From NCBI RefSeq assembly GCF_003063455.1, contig NZ_NESN01000001.1:372001-436000 (forward strand): a DNA stretch of 64,000 nucleotides, read 5' to 3'. The position numbers and the translations under genes are program-made. Positions 8,337-18,448 of this stretch are shown here, in pieces. Source of the DNA: Limnohabitans parvus II-B4 (GTDB lineage Bacteria; Pseudomonadota; Gammaproteobacteria; Burkholderiales; Burkholderiaceae_C). Within the stretch, counting starts at the first letter, position 1. Each line of letters begins with the position of its first letter. The notes beneath the pieces were generated by a model, which worked only from the letters and a program-made list of their open reading frames with translations, was not told the DNA's origin and ran no database searches.

Positions 8337-9050
8337 ATGAGCGAACTGTTGATCAACGCCCAAGGCTTGAACACCTACTACGGCGCCAGCCACATCCTGC
8401 GCGGCATCGACTTTGCCGTGGCCCATGGCGAAACCATTGGCCTCATGGGCCGCAACGGCATGGGCAAAAGCACCTTGCTCAAGTCCATCATGGGCATCGT
8501 GCCGCCCCAAAGCGGCACCGTGCAGATCAAAGGTCAGACCATGAACGGCCGCCCCACCTTTGAGGTGGCACAGCTGGGCATCGCCTACGTGCCCGAAGGT
8601 CGTGGCATTTTTGGCAACCTGAGCGTGGTTGAAAACCTCAAGATGGCGGCACGCGCAGGCACACGCGGCCAACGTGACTGGACTTACGAACGCGTGCTGG
8701 AAACCTTCCCGCGCCTGACGGAGCGCTTGAACCACGGCGGTCAGCAGCTGTCAGGTGGCGAGCAGCAGATGCTCACCATCGGCCGGGCGCTGATGACCAA
8801 CCCCGATGTGCTGATTCTGGACGAAGCCACCGAGGGTCTGGCGCCACTGATTGCGCGCGAAATCTGGCGCATCTGCAGCCTGATCAAAGACAGCGGTATC
8901 AGCGCGATCATCGTGGACAAAAACTGGAAACATGTCACCCAAATCACCGATCGCAATGTGATTCTGGTCAAAGGGCAAGTGGTTTTCGAAGGCACATCGC
9001 AAACGCTGCATTCAGACCCCAGTGTGATGGAGCAGCACCTGGGGGTCTGA
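8337..9050 (+). CDS. livF: Liv-type ABC transporter ATPase, LivF family
   Basis: A 237-residue ATPase with Walker A GRNGMGKST, signature LSGGEQQML and Walker B VLILDEATEGLAP. The last replaces the usual DEP by DEA, as in some LivF proteins. The switch position reads IIVDKNWKHV, so the H-loop histidine appears displaced. It starts one base after livG and completes the LivHMGF set. The next gene begins 119 bases later. Confidence 0.9.
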   Translation: MSELLINAQGLNTYYGASHILRGIDFAVAHGETIGLMGRNGMGKSTLLKSIMGIVPPQSGTVQIKGQTMNGRPTFEVAQLGIAYVPEGRGIFGNLSVVENLKMAARAGTRGQRDWTYERVLETFPRLTERLNHGGQQLSGGEQQMLTIGRALMTNPDVLILDEATEGLAPLIAREIWRICSLIKDSGISAIIVDKNWKHVTQITDRNVILVKGQVVFEGTSQTLHSDPSVMEQHLGV

Positions 9051-9169
9051 CAGCGCAGCGAAACGACTCTGCAGCAGCTCTGATACACGCACCAGCAAGG
9101 GTCTTCACCACCCCACAAACGGTCTGCTCGGTGCCAGAATGGACCCTTGTTTTCAGATTCAGAGGGTGC

Positions 9170-9991
9170 ATGTTTCGCAATGCAGTGATCACAGGGGCTT
9201 GCGGTGGTCTGGGCCAGGCCTTGGCCCGGCACTTGATGGCATCGGGGGCCCACGTGGCCCTGGTGGGTTTGAACCGGCCTGCCCTGCAAGCACTGGCCGA
9301 TTTGGCCCCGGAACGAAGCCGTATCTACACGCCTGACGTATCCCATGCTGCTGCCATGCAAACCATGGCGAGCGACTGGCTTGCCGTTCATGGCGTGCCC
9401 GATCTGGTCATTGCCAATGCGGGTGTGGCTGGCGGATTTGAAACTTCAGACCCCGCGGACCTGGCCGTCATGCGCCGCATGCTCGAGATCAACCTGCTGG
9501 GGGTAGCCACCACTTTCCAGCCTTTTTTGAAACCGATGCTGGACAGCCAAAGACCGGGGGCACTGGTCGGCGTGGCCAGTGTGGCCGGCTGGCGCGGTAT
9601 GCCGGGCAACGGTGCTTATTGCGCCAGCAAAGCCGGACTGATCGCCTATTTGCAAAGCCTGCGCGCGGAGCTGCGTCCCAGCCACCTCAGCGTTCACACC
9701 ATCAGCCCCGGTTATTTGCGCACAGCCCTCACCGCCGGCAACACCTTTGCCATGCCGGGGCTGCTGGAGGCCGACGAAGCCGCTCACAGCTTGTTGCTCG
9801 GCGTGGCACAAAAACGCGAACACATCGTGCTGCCTCGACGCATCGGCTGGCTCGCGCGCGCCTTGTCTTTGCTGCCCGACCGCTGGCACGACAGCATCTT
9901 GCTGGGCCAACCCCGAAAACCCCGCGCCCACCAAGCCGGGGCCACGCCGATCCCCGGACTCACCGACAACTCCCCTCCTGCATCTTCATGA
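9170..9991 (+). CDS. Short-chain dehydrogenase/reductase
   Basis: A 273-residue classical SDR. The cofactor motif TGACGGLG is at residues 8-15, NAG (IANAGVAGG) follows, then the catalytic Ser in VGVASVAG and the Y-x3-K motif YCASK. The C-terminal PR-rich tail after residue 250 is unlike the core fold. The ATG at 9170 places the Rossmann strand at the extreme N-terminus, as expected. It overlaps the next gene, a flavin monooxygenase, by four bases (ATGA), so the two are translationally coupled and probably act in one pathway, perhaps alcohol to ketone and then oxygenation. The substrate is unknown. Confidence 0.85.
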   Translation: MFRNAVITGACGGLGQALARHLMASGAHVALVGLNRPALQALADLAPERSRIYTPDVSHAAAMQTMASDWLAVHGVPDLVIANAGVAGGFETSDPADLAVMRRMLEINLLGVATTFQPFLKPMLDSQRPGALVGVASVAGWRGMPGNGAYCASKAGLIAYLQSLRAELRPSHLSVHTISPGYLRTALTAGNTFAMPGLLEADEAAHSLLLGVAQKREHIVLPRRIGWLARALSLLPDRWHDSILLGQPRKPRAHQAGATPIPGLTDNSPPASS

Positions 9992-11301
9992 GCACCACAA
10001 CACAACGACAAATTGCCTTGATTGGCGCTGGCCCCTCCGGTTTGGCAGGCGCACGTGCACTGAGCCAACACGGCATCGCTTTTCAAGGCTTTGAAGCCTA
10101 CACCGATGTAGGAGGCCTGTGGAACATTGGCAACCCCCGCTCCACGGTGTACGAGTCGGCCCACCTGATCTCCAGCAAGCGCACCACCGAGTTCAAGGAA
10201 TTTCCTATGCCAGAGGGCACGGCAGACTACCCCAGCCACCGGGAGCTGCTGGACTACTTCAAAGCCTATGCTGAACACTTTGACCTCAAACGCCACTACC
10301 GTTTTGGCGTGCGAGTCATCCGGGTCGAGCCCGTGAGCGACGCACCCGACACACTCTGGCGCGTGACCCTTGATGCGGGTCAGGGTCAGGCTGAAACCTA
10401 CGAATACAAGGGCGTGGTCATTGCCAACGGCATCTTGGCGGAGCCCAACATGCCGCAGTGGCCTGGGCAGTTCTACGGGCAACTCATGCACACCTCAGCC
10501 TACAAAAAAGCCGAGCAATTCAAAGGCCAGCGTGTGCTGATCGTGGGCGCGGGCAACTCGGGCTGCGACATCGCCGTCGATGCCGTGCACCACGCCAAAA
10601 GCGTGGACATTTCAGTTCGCAGGGGCTATTACTTTGTCCCGAAATACGTGTTCGGCGTCCCCGCCGACACCGTGGGCGGAAAAACCAAATTGCCACGATG
10701 GCTCAAGCAAAAAGTCGACACCACACTGCTCAAGTGGTTCACGGGCGATCCCGTGCGCTTTGGTTTCCCAAAACCCGATTACAAAATGTACGAGTCACAC
10801 CCCATCGTGAACTCGCTCATCTTGCACCACATCGGCCACGGCGACGTGAAGGTACAACCCGACGTAGCACGGCTCGATGGCCACACCGTGCACTTCAAGG
10901 ATGGCAGCCAGGCCGACTATGACCTGGTCATGGCGGCCACCGGCTACAAACTGCATTACCCCTTCATTGATGACGCCTTGCTCAACTGGCAAGGCATGGC
11001 TCCACAGCTGTACCTGAATATTTTTGCACCGCGTTTTGAGCGACTGGCCGTGCTGGGCATGGTTGAGGCTGCAGGTCTGGGCTGGGAAGGGCGGGCCGAG
11101 CAGGCCGAAGTCATGGCGCGTTACTTCAAAGGCCTGGACCAATCTAAGGCCCAAGCACTGGTATTTTCAAAGGCACGCCAAGGCCCCTCCCCCGATATGT
11201 CAGGCGGCTACCGTTATCTGAAAGTCGAGCGCATGGCCTGCTACGTCAACAAAGACGTGTACCGCGACACCATGCGCCAGACCGCCGCCGAACTGGCCTG
11301 A
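9988..11301 (+). CDS. Flavin-containing monooxygenase (FMO-like)
   Basis: A 437-residue class B flavoprotein monooxygenase. It shows an FAD-binding GAGPSGLAG near residue 13, DVGGLWN, the FMO fingerprint FYGQLMHTSAY (F-x-G-x3-H-x3-Y), an NADPH-binding GAGNSGCD near residue 184, and the late ATGY motif (MAATGYKLHYPF). Members oxygenate soft nucleophiles (N, S) or carry out Baeyer-Villiger reactions. The start codon overlaps the SDR stop in an ATGA. The coupling with an SDR and the location beside aromatic-acid genes suggest catabolism, but the substrate cannot be stated. Confidence 0.88.
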   Translation: MSTTTQRQIALIGAGPSGLAGARALSQHGIAFQGFEAYTDVGGLWNIGNPRSTVYESAHLISSKRTTEFKEFPMPEGTADYPSHRELLDYFKAYAEHFDLKRHYRFGVRVIRVEPVSDAPDTLWRVTLDAGQGQAETYEYKGVVIANGILAEPNMPQWPGQFYGQLMHTSAYKKAEQFKGQRVLIVGAGNSGCDIAVDAVHHAKSVDISVRRGYYFVPKYVFGVPADTVGGKTKLPRWLKQKVDTTLLKWFTGDPVRFGFPKPDYKMYESHPIVNSLILHHIGHGDVKVQPDVARLDGHTVHFKDGSQADYDLVMAATGYKLHYPFIDDALLNWQGMAPQLYLNIFAPRFERLAVLGMVEAAGLGWEGRAEQAEVMARYFKGLDQSKAQALVFSKARQGPSPDMSGGYRYLKVERMACYVNKDVYRDTMRQTAAELA

Positions 11302-11326
11302 GCTTCATTCCATCACGAAAGCCCCC

Positions 11327-12256
11327 ATGCTGCCTATTGACGAAATCCGACTGAATTTCAACCCCGCCTCGCTGGCCGTGCTCAATGCCGTGCTGGGCTT
11401 TTTGATGTTCGGCATCGCGCTGGACACGCGGCTGGACGACTTTCGCCGCCTGCTGCGCATGCCCATGGCCTTTGCGGTCGGCATCGCGGCCCAGTTCTTG
11501 TTGCTGCCTGCCATCACCTTTGGCCTCACGCTGGTGCTTCAACCAGCGCCCAGCATTGCCTTGGGCATGATTTTGGTGGCCTGCTGCCCGCCGGGCAACG
11601 TGAGCAACATCCTGACCCACCGGGCCAACGGCAACGTCGCACTCAGCGTGTCGATGACCGCCGTGTCGAATGCCATTTCGGTGTTCGCCATGCCGCTCAA
11701 CTTCGCGTTCTGGGGCAGCATCCACCCCACGGCTTCGGGCCTGCTGACCAGCATCGCGCTCGATCCACTGCAAATGTTCGGCCACATCCTGCTCATCATC
11801 GGCCTCCCCTTCGCACTGGGTCTTATCTGCGTGCAGCGCTTTCCGGCCTTCACCGCGCGCTTCAAAAAGCCGCTGCGCATCATCAGCTTTTTGGCCTTGA
11901 TCGGTTTCATCGTCGGCGCGATTGCGGGCAACTGGCGGTATTTCATGGACTACGTCGGACTGGTGCTGCTGGCGGTGGTGTTGCACGATGCCCTGGCTTT
12001 TGGCACCGGTTACGCCGTGGCTCGGGCGGCCCGCCTGTCCGACTACGACTGCCGCGCGCTGTCCATCGAAGTGGGCATCCGCAATGCAGGCCTGGGGCTG
12101 GTGCTGATCTTCAGCTTCTTCAATGGGCTGGGCGGCATGGCCGTGGTGGCCGGGGTCTGGGGCTTTTGGGACATCATCGCGGGCCTGATTCTGGCCGGTT
12201 TTTGGGCCCGCAAGCCTTTGCGCAGCGGCGGCCCAGCGGCTGAAAACGCCCCATGA
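11327..12256 (+). CDS. Bile acid:sodium symporter family (BASS) transporter
   Basis: A 309-residue membrane protein with about nine to ten hydrophobic helices. It shows the BASS landmarks MFGIALDTRLDDFRR and VACCPPGNVSNILTHRANGNVALSVSMTAVSN, which include the conserved CCPGG/N-type ion-binding region. Bacterial members move organic anions with sodium. It lies 25 bases after the monooxygenase and overlaps the following extended SDR by four bases, consistent with one operon. The transported acid is unknown. Confidence 0.88.
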   Translation: MLPIDEIRLNFNPASLAVLNAVLGFLMFGIALDTRLDDFRRLLRMPMAFAVGIAAQFLLLPAITFGLTLVLQPAPSIALGMILVACCPPGNVSNILTHRANGNVALSVSMTAVSNAISVFAMPLNFAFWGSIHPTASGLLTSIALDPLQMFGHILLIIGLPFALGLICVQRFPAFTARFKKPLRIISFLALIGFIVGAIAGNWRYFMDYVGLVLLAVVLHDALAFGTGYAVARAARLSDYDCRALSIEVGIRNAGLGLVLIFSFFNGLGGMAVVAGVWGFWDIIAGLILAGFWARKPLRSGGPAAENAP

Positions 12257-13254
12257 GTGCGCCATCCCCCCAAGCGAGCAGGGTGCTGGTCACCGGTGCC
12301 GCAGGTTTTCTGGGGCAAGGACTGATCGGGGCCTTGGCCCAAGGCCGACTTTGCGAAGCCGTGATCGCCGTGGATGTGCGCGAACTGCCTGCGGCACAGC
12401 AGCTGCCCGGCATCACCTGGGTGAGGCAAGACGTGCGCGACCCAGCTCTGGCCAACACCATCGCAGCGCACCACATCGACACCGTGGTCCATCTGGCTTC
12501 CATCGTCACCCCCGGCAAAGACTCGAACCGCGCGTTTGAATATTCGGTCGATGTCGGTGGCACGCACAATGTGTTGCAGGCATGCGTGCAACACGGCGTG
12601 CGCCACATCGTGGTGTCATCCAGCGGCGCGGCCTATGGTTACCACGCCGACAACGCGCCTTGGCTCACCGAAGACATGCCTTTGCGCGGCAACGACAGTT
12701 TTGCTTATTCGCAACACAAGCGCTTGGTAGAGGAAATGCTGGCCCAATACCGCCAAAGCCATCCGCAACTGGCGCAAACCGTGCTGCGCATCGGCACCAT
12801 CCTGGGTGACCGGGTGGACAACCAGATCACCGCATTGTTTGAAAAGCCCCGCCTGTTGGCCATCCAGGGTTCCGACAGCCCCTTTGTATTCATCTGGGAC
12901 GAAGATGTCACCGGGGCCATCTTGCACGCATTGAGCGGCCAGGCTCAAAGCGGCTGCTTCAACCTGGCCGGTGACGGCGCGCTCACGATTTTCGACATTG
13001 CCCAAAAGCTGAACAAACCGCCTCTCGTGTTACCCGCCTGGCTGCTCAAATCGGCCTTGTGGCTCGGCAGCCGATTGGGGGTGAGTCGCTATGGCCCCGA
13101 GCAACTCGACTTTTTGCGCTACCGCCCGGTTCTGCTGAACACCGCACTCAAAACACGATTTGGCTACACCCCGGCCAAAACCAGCGCCGCAGCCTTTGCC
13201 GCCTTGATCGATGCTCGGCAACGACACGGCACCCCCGTGCGACGCCCAAACTGA
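12253..13254 (+). CDS. NAD-dependent epimerase/dehydratase (extended SDR)
   Basis: A 333-residue extended SDR. The Rossmann motif VTGAAGFLGQG is at residues 13-23, SSSGAAYG follows, and the active-site pair sits in YSQHK (Y-x3-K). The family includes nucleotide-sugar epimerases and also catabolic dehydrogenases and reductases. Here the neighbours are transport and aromatic catabolism rather than polysaccharide genes, so a small-molecule role is more likely. It overlaps the BASS gene by four bases and converges on the IclR gene four bases away. Confidence 0.82.
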   Translation: MSAPSPQASRVLVTGAAGFLGQGLIGALAQGRLCEAVIAVDVRELPAAQQLPGITWVRQDVRDPALANTIAAHHIDTVVHLASIVTPGKDSNRAFEYSVDVGGTHNVLQACVQHGVRHIVVSSSGAAYGYHADNAPWLTEDMPLRGNDSFAYSQHKRLVEEMLAQYRQSHPQLAQTVLRIGTILGDRVDNQITALFEKPRLLAIQGSDSPFVFIWDEDVTGAILHALSGQAQSGCFNLAGDGALTIFDIAQKLNKPPLVLPAWLLKSALWLGSRLGVSRYGPEQLDFLRYRPVLLNTALKTRFGYTPAKTSAAAFAALIDARQRHGTPVRRPN

Positions 13255-13258
13255 AGCA

Positions 13259-14029
13259 CTACAACAAAGGCCGCAACTCCCTCGCAGCCTCCAGCAGCAA
13301 AGGCAACCATTTGCGCTCCACCGCCGCATCGCTCAACTGATCGGCCGTGCCCACCACATTGAGCGCCGCCAAGGTTTGGCCCTGCATGTTGCGCAGCGGC
13401 ACGGCCAACGCATGAATGCCCAATTCGTGCGCATCACAGGCCAGGCAGTGATCGTCTTGCCTCACCTTGTCGATCAAAACCTTGAATCGGGCTAAACCCA
13501 CTTCGGTTTGCGGTGTGATGCGCGCCAGCTCACGGCCCTTGAGCCAAGCGTTGAACTCGGCCTTGGGCCAGCTGGCCAGCAGCATGCGCCCGGTGGACGT
13601 GGCGTGCACAGGCAAGCGTGCGCCCAGGTGGAGGCCATAGGCCAGGTGCCGGACAGGCTCGGACAGCCCAGCACTGCGCGCCACGATCACGCCCTCATCG
13701 CCATCGAGCACCACCGCGCTGAAAGCCGCTTGTGTTTGCTGTGCCAAGCGGTTGAGCGTGGGCTGCAGCGTGCGCGGCAAGCGCGAGGTGGCCATGTAGC
13801 TGCCCGCAAAGCGCAGCACCCGGGCCGACAACCAATAGTGGCTGCCATCGGTTTCCAGATAACCCAGCTCGGCAAGGGTGAGCAAATGCCGCCGGGCCGC
13901 AGCGCGGGTGATGCCCGTGCGCTGGGCGGCCAGCGTAGCGTTCAGGCGTTGGCGTTCGGTGTCAAAGGCTTCGAGCACGGCCAGGCCTTTGGCCAAGCCT
14001 TCGATGTAGTCCGCTTTGGCGATGGGCAT
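13259..14029 (-). CDS. IclR-family regulator, probable regulator of pobA
   Basis: A 256-residue IclR-type protein. The N-terminal winged helix spans residues 9-70 (YIEGLAKGLAVLEAFDTERQRL...GITRAAARRHLLTLAELGYL), followed by the effector-binding domain. The E-G-L-x-K-G-L opening is characteristic of the PcaR/PcaU/PobR branch, which responds to protocatechuate, beta-ketoadipate or 4-hydroxybenzoate. It is divergent from pobA across 147 bases, which strongly suggests that it controls 4-hydroxybenzoate hydroxylation. Confidence 0.88.
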   Translation of the reverse strand: MPIAKADYIEGLAKGLAVLEAFDTERQRLNATLAAQRTGITRAAARRHLLTLAELGYLETDGSHYWLSARVLRFAGSYMATSRLPRTLQPTLNRLAQQTQAAFSAVVLDGDEGVIVARSAGLSEPVRHLAYGLHLGARLPVHATSTGRMLLASWPKAEFNAWLKGRELARITPQTEVGLARFKVLIDKVRQDDHCLACDAHELGIHALAVPLRNMQGQTLAALNVVGTADQLSDAAVERKWLPLLLEAARELRPLL

Positions 14030-14164
14030 TCGTTGCTTTCTTGATGAGCATCAATTGCGCGATCATCGCACAGATTACTCGATATTCGCACAAACATCCA
14101 CAACCCTTGCGGCCAAGATCGCGCTTATTGCCTAAGCTTGCGCTCATTCTTTTGAGACCCTTGA

Positions 14165-15373
<1,209 letters not shown>

Positions 15374-15395
15374 TCTGCATTGGCACGCACATGAC

Positions 15396-15420
15396 ACGGC
15401 CGCTCATGCGGCCGTCTTCA
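15396..15420 (+). terminator. Hairpin after pobA, probable terminator
   Basis: Perfect eight-base arms ACGGCCGC and GCGGCCGT with loop TCAT, followed by a weak CTTCAT tract. It lies between pobA and the CoA-transferase gene. Confidence 0.55.
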
Positions 15421-15451
15421 TAATGGCGCACCTGCTTTCAGAACATCCATC

Positions 15452-16324
15452 ATGTCCACACCCGCCAAACCCCTTCGCGGCGTTCGCGTCGTCAGCCTTG
15501 CCCTCAACCTGCCCGGCCCTGCAGCCCTCATGCGCTTGGCGCAAATGGGCGCCAGCTGCACCAAGGTCAATCCGCCCGCGGGAGACCCCATGCAGCACTA
15601 CACGCCCAGTGGCTACGACTTGCTGCACAAAGGCGTCAAGCACAAAACACTGGACCTCAAGACACAAGCAGGCCAAGCCGCATTGCACAAACTGCTGCCC
15701 GCCACCGACGTGCTGCTGACCTCTTTCCGCCCCTCGGCACTGACCAAACTCGGCCTGAGCTGGAAGACCCTGCACAAGCAATACCCCTCGCTCAGCCTGA
15801 TCGAAGTGGTGGGTGCCCCCGGTCCACTGGCCGAGATTCCCGGGCACGATTTGACTTACCAGGCCGAAGCCGGTTTGGTCAACGGCATGGACTTGCCCCC
15901 CAGTTTGTTTGCCGACATGGGCGGCGCACTCATGGCCAGCGAAGCCACACTCAAAGCGCTGATCTCACTCAAGACCACCGGCAATGGCTCGCGCCACGAA
16001 GTGGCCTTGTCAGACGCCGCCACCTGGCTCGCCCTGCCCCGCCAGCTGCGCATGACCACCCCCGACGGTGCAGTGGGCGGTGCGCACGCGGGCTACCGCA
16101 TGTATGCCTGTAAGAACGGTCGCGTGGCCGTGGCCGCACTGGAGCCACACTTCGCCCTGAGCCTGTGCGAAGCCGCTGGCGTCCAACTGGCGCACCCAGT
16201 GAAAGACTTGTTCAAGCCTGCCACGCGCAAAGCCATCGAGGCTTTCCTGGCCGGCCAGACACGCGCTCAGCTCGACAAACTGGCCGAGGCCAAAGACATC
16301 CCGCTGATGACGCTGCCGCGCTGA
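15452..16324 (+). CDS. Class III CoA-transferase (CaiB/BaiF family), short form
   Basis: A 290-residue member of family III. The opening PLRGVRVVSLALNLPGPAALMRLAQMGA is the usual N-terminal signature, and GHDLTYQAEAGLV around residue 132 is the region that holds the catalytic Asp. Full-length members are about 360-400 residues, so this is a compact version closer to the alpha-methylacyl-CoA racemase type. It could transfer CoA between acids or act as a racemase. The sequence up to the stop looks intact, with no sign of a frameshift. Confidence 0.82.
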   Translation: MSTPAKPLRGVRVVSLALNLPGPAALMRLAQMGASCTKVNPPAGDPMQHYTPSGYDLLHKGVKHKTLDLKTQAGQAALHKLLPATDVLLTSFRPSALTKLGLSWKTLHKQYPSLSLIEVVGAPGPLAEIPGHDLTYQAEAGLVNGMDLPPSLFADMGGALMASEATLKALISLKTTGNGSRHEVALSDAATWLALPRQLRMTTPDGAVGGAHAGYRMYACKNGRVAVAALEPHFALSLCEAAGVQLAHPVKDLFKPATRKAIEAFLAGQTRAQLDKLAEAKDIPLMTLPR

Positions 16325-16346
16325 AAGCTGTTAATCAGCCAGTCCG

Positions 16347-17594
16347 TCAATCTGGCAAGGGCTCGGGCAGGCGCTTGAGCGTCCTGACCTTGGACGCGCT
16401 GATGATGATGGCCTGCAGCCCAAAGCCAAGCACCACGCACCACAGGCTGACCGACACCGGAAAGCTCACGCCCAGCACACCGCCCAGCGCCGCTCCTAAA
16501 GGGCGTGCGCCCGTGCTGACCACGATGTTGATTGATGTGACCCGTCCGATCATGGCGCGAGGCGTCACCATCTGGCGCAACGTGGTCGAGGTGATGGTCC
16601 AAATGATCGGGCCTGCGCCAAAAAAGAAGTACGACAAGGCCGCCAACCAACCCTGCGGCCAAAACAAGGTCATGGCCATGGTGACTGCCGCCAGCACCGA
16701 AAAATATGGCCCCAGCAAAATGGCTTGACCGAAAGGCAGCGCACGCACCACACGCGGCGCGAGCAGCGCCCCCACGATCATGCCCACGCCATAGCAAGCC
16801 AGCGTCACGCCCACACCACCCGCATCCAGCCCCAAGTCGTGAATCGCATAGGGCACATAAGCCGCTTGCAGCATGAACCATGAAATGTTCCAGGCGATGG
16901 AGCAAAACACAATGGGACGCAGCAAGTCGCTCTGCCAGACCCACTTGGCGCCATCCTGCAGCTCCAGCAGAGGATGCCGTTCGGGCATGGGCGCCCGAGC
17001 AGGCTCACTGATGCCGCGCAAACACAAGACGGCCGACACCGACAACATGCCCGACAGCACAAAGGCTGCCGATGCGCCTGTCCAGGCGATCAGGGCTCCG
17101 GCCAACGCTGGGCCTGCCGCAAACGCGGCGCTGCGCGCCAGCTCCAGACGGCCATTGGCCTGCGCCAAACCCTCCACCTGCACGAGCGCCGGCACCAAAG
17201 AAGGTGCCGCCACACTGAAAGCCACCGTGCCCACCGCCGCCACAAAGCCAATAATGGCCAAAGCCGCAATCGACACATGCCCAGTGACCAGCAAGGCCAG
17301 CAACAGCAGCAAAGCCACCGCCCGCAGCGACTCGGCCAAAGCCATCAAGCGGGTGCGAGACGTGCGATCGGCCAACAAGCCCAAAGGCATGGCCAACAAC
17401 AAAAATGGCAAGGACTGAATCGAGGCCAGCAAACCGATCTCACCCGGCCCGGCCTGCAGCAGCAGCACCGCCACGATGGGCACCGCAGCCAGGCTCAATT
17501 GTTCGGCCGACTGCGCCAACAAGTTGGACCAGGCCAATCGGCGAAAAGAAGCTGAAAGAAAATGGGGCAGCAAAGACCTTTCGATGTCAGACAT
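16347..17594 (-). CDS. MFS transporter, enterobactin-exporter (EntS)-like
   Basis: A 415-residue membrane protein with 10-12 hydrophobic helices. Motifs such as LLAMPLGLLADRTSRTRLM (MFS loop 2-3 signature) and the internal RSAAFAAGPALAGALIAWTG place it in the MFS_3/EntS-like group of drug or metabolite exporters. The ATG at 17594 (MSDIERSLL) gives a normal N-terminus; an in-frame start 75 bases further upstream adds a Cys/Arg-rich tail that does not fit the family. It converges on the CoA-transferase gene and is divergent from lemA. Confidence 0.85.
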   Translation of the reverse strand: MSDIERSLLPHFLSASFRRLAWSNLLAQSAEQLSLAAVPIVAVLLLQAGPGEIGLLASIQSLPFLLLAMPLGLLADRTSRTRLMALAESLRAVALLLLLALLVTGHVSIAALAIIGFVAAVGTVAFSVAAPSLVPALVQVEGLAQANGRLELARSAAFAAGPALAGALIAWTGASAAFVLSGMLSVSAVLCLRGISEPARAPMPERHPLLELQDGAKWVWQSDLLRPIVFCSIAWNISWFMLQAAYVPYAIHDLGLDAGGVGVTLACYGVGMIVGALLAPRVVRALPFGQAILLGPYFSVLAAVTMAMTLFWPQGWLAALSYFFFGAGPIIWTITSTTLRQMVTPRAMIGRVTSINIVVSTGARPLGAALGGVLGVSFPVSVSLWCVVLGFGLQAIIISASKVRTLKRLPEPLPD

Positions 17595-17769
17595 CCTAAA
17601 GCAGACAAGCCCTGCTGAGTGACGCGCTCGACACAGGGCAGGGGCAGAAACCAAGGCCATAAGCACCATGCCTTGCCAACAACAAAGGCCCCTGAGCGTT
17701 GGTCAGCGCACAGTGGCGCTGACCATCCAGGCATACCCTTGCAAAACACCCGCAACAGCAAGGCATCCC

Positions 17770-18414
17770 ATGGCATCTTCTCTCTACCGATGGCTCACCC
17801 TGTTTCTGATGACCCTAGCCCTCAGCCTGACGGGCTGCGGCTACAACCAGTTTCAAAGCGGCAACGAGCAAGTCAAGGCCAGCTGGTCTGAGGTGCTCAG
17901 CCAATACCAACGCCGGGCGGACCTGATCCCCAATTTGGTCAACGTGGTCAAAGGCCAGGCCGACTTTGAGCAGAGCACCTTACAAGCCGTGGTCGCGGCA
18001 CGGGCCAAAGCCACCGCCATCCAGACCTCGCCCGAACTGGTGAACGACCCACAAGCCTTTCAAAAATTCCAGCAGGCCCAAAAAGACCTGTCCGGCAGCC
18101 TTTCTCGCTTGCTTGTGGTGTCTGAAAACTACCCTGCCCTGCGCGCCAATCAGGGCTTCATTGACCTCCAAGCCCAACTTGAAGGCACCGAAAACCGCAT
18201 TGCCGTGGCCCGCAACCGTTACATCAAAGCCGTGCAGGACTACAACGTCACCGTGCATTCCTTCCCCTCCAACCTGACCGCCATGGCCCTGGGCTACAAA
18301 GAAAAACCCAACTTCTCGGTCGAGAACGAACAAGCCATGGCCCAACCGCCCGTGGTCAATTTTGGCAAGCCTGCCAACCCACCCCCAGGTTCCAACCCAG
18401 GGACAGGCAAGTGA
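17770..18414 (+). CDS. lemA: LemA family lipoprotein
   Basis: A 214-residue protein with a lipoprotein signal ending in LSLTGC (lipobox Cys at about residue 23). A long helical domain follows with the LemA signature (NEQVKASWSEVLSQYQRRADLIPNLVNVVKG, ENYPALRANQGFIDLQ, RNRYIKAVQDYN). LemA proteins are membrane-anchored with their bulk in the periplasm; their biochemical role is unclear. The ATG at 17770 directly precedes the signal peptide. The following TPM-domain gene is the usual partner. Confidence 0.93.
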   Translation: MASSLYRWLTLFLMTLALSLTGCGYNQFQSGNEQVKASWSEVLSQYQRRADLIPNLVNVVKGQADFEQSTLQAVVAARAKATAIQTSPELVNDPQAFQKFQQAQKDLSGSLSRLLVVSENYPALRANQGFIDLQAQLEGTENRIAVARNRYIKAVQDYNVTVHSFPSNLTAMALGYKEKPNFSVENEQAMAQPPVVNFGKPANPPPGSNPGTGK

Positions 18415-18448
18415 GCCTTTGCAACGGCGTGCCTTCTGGTAATTTGCA

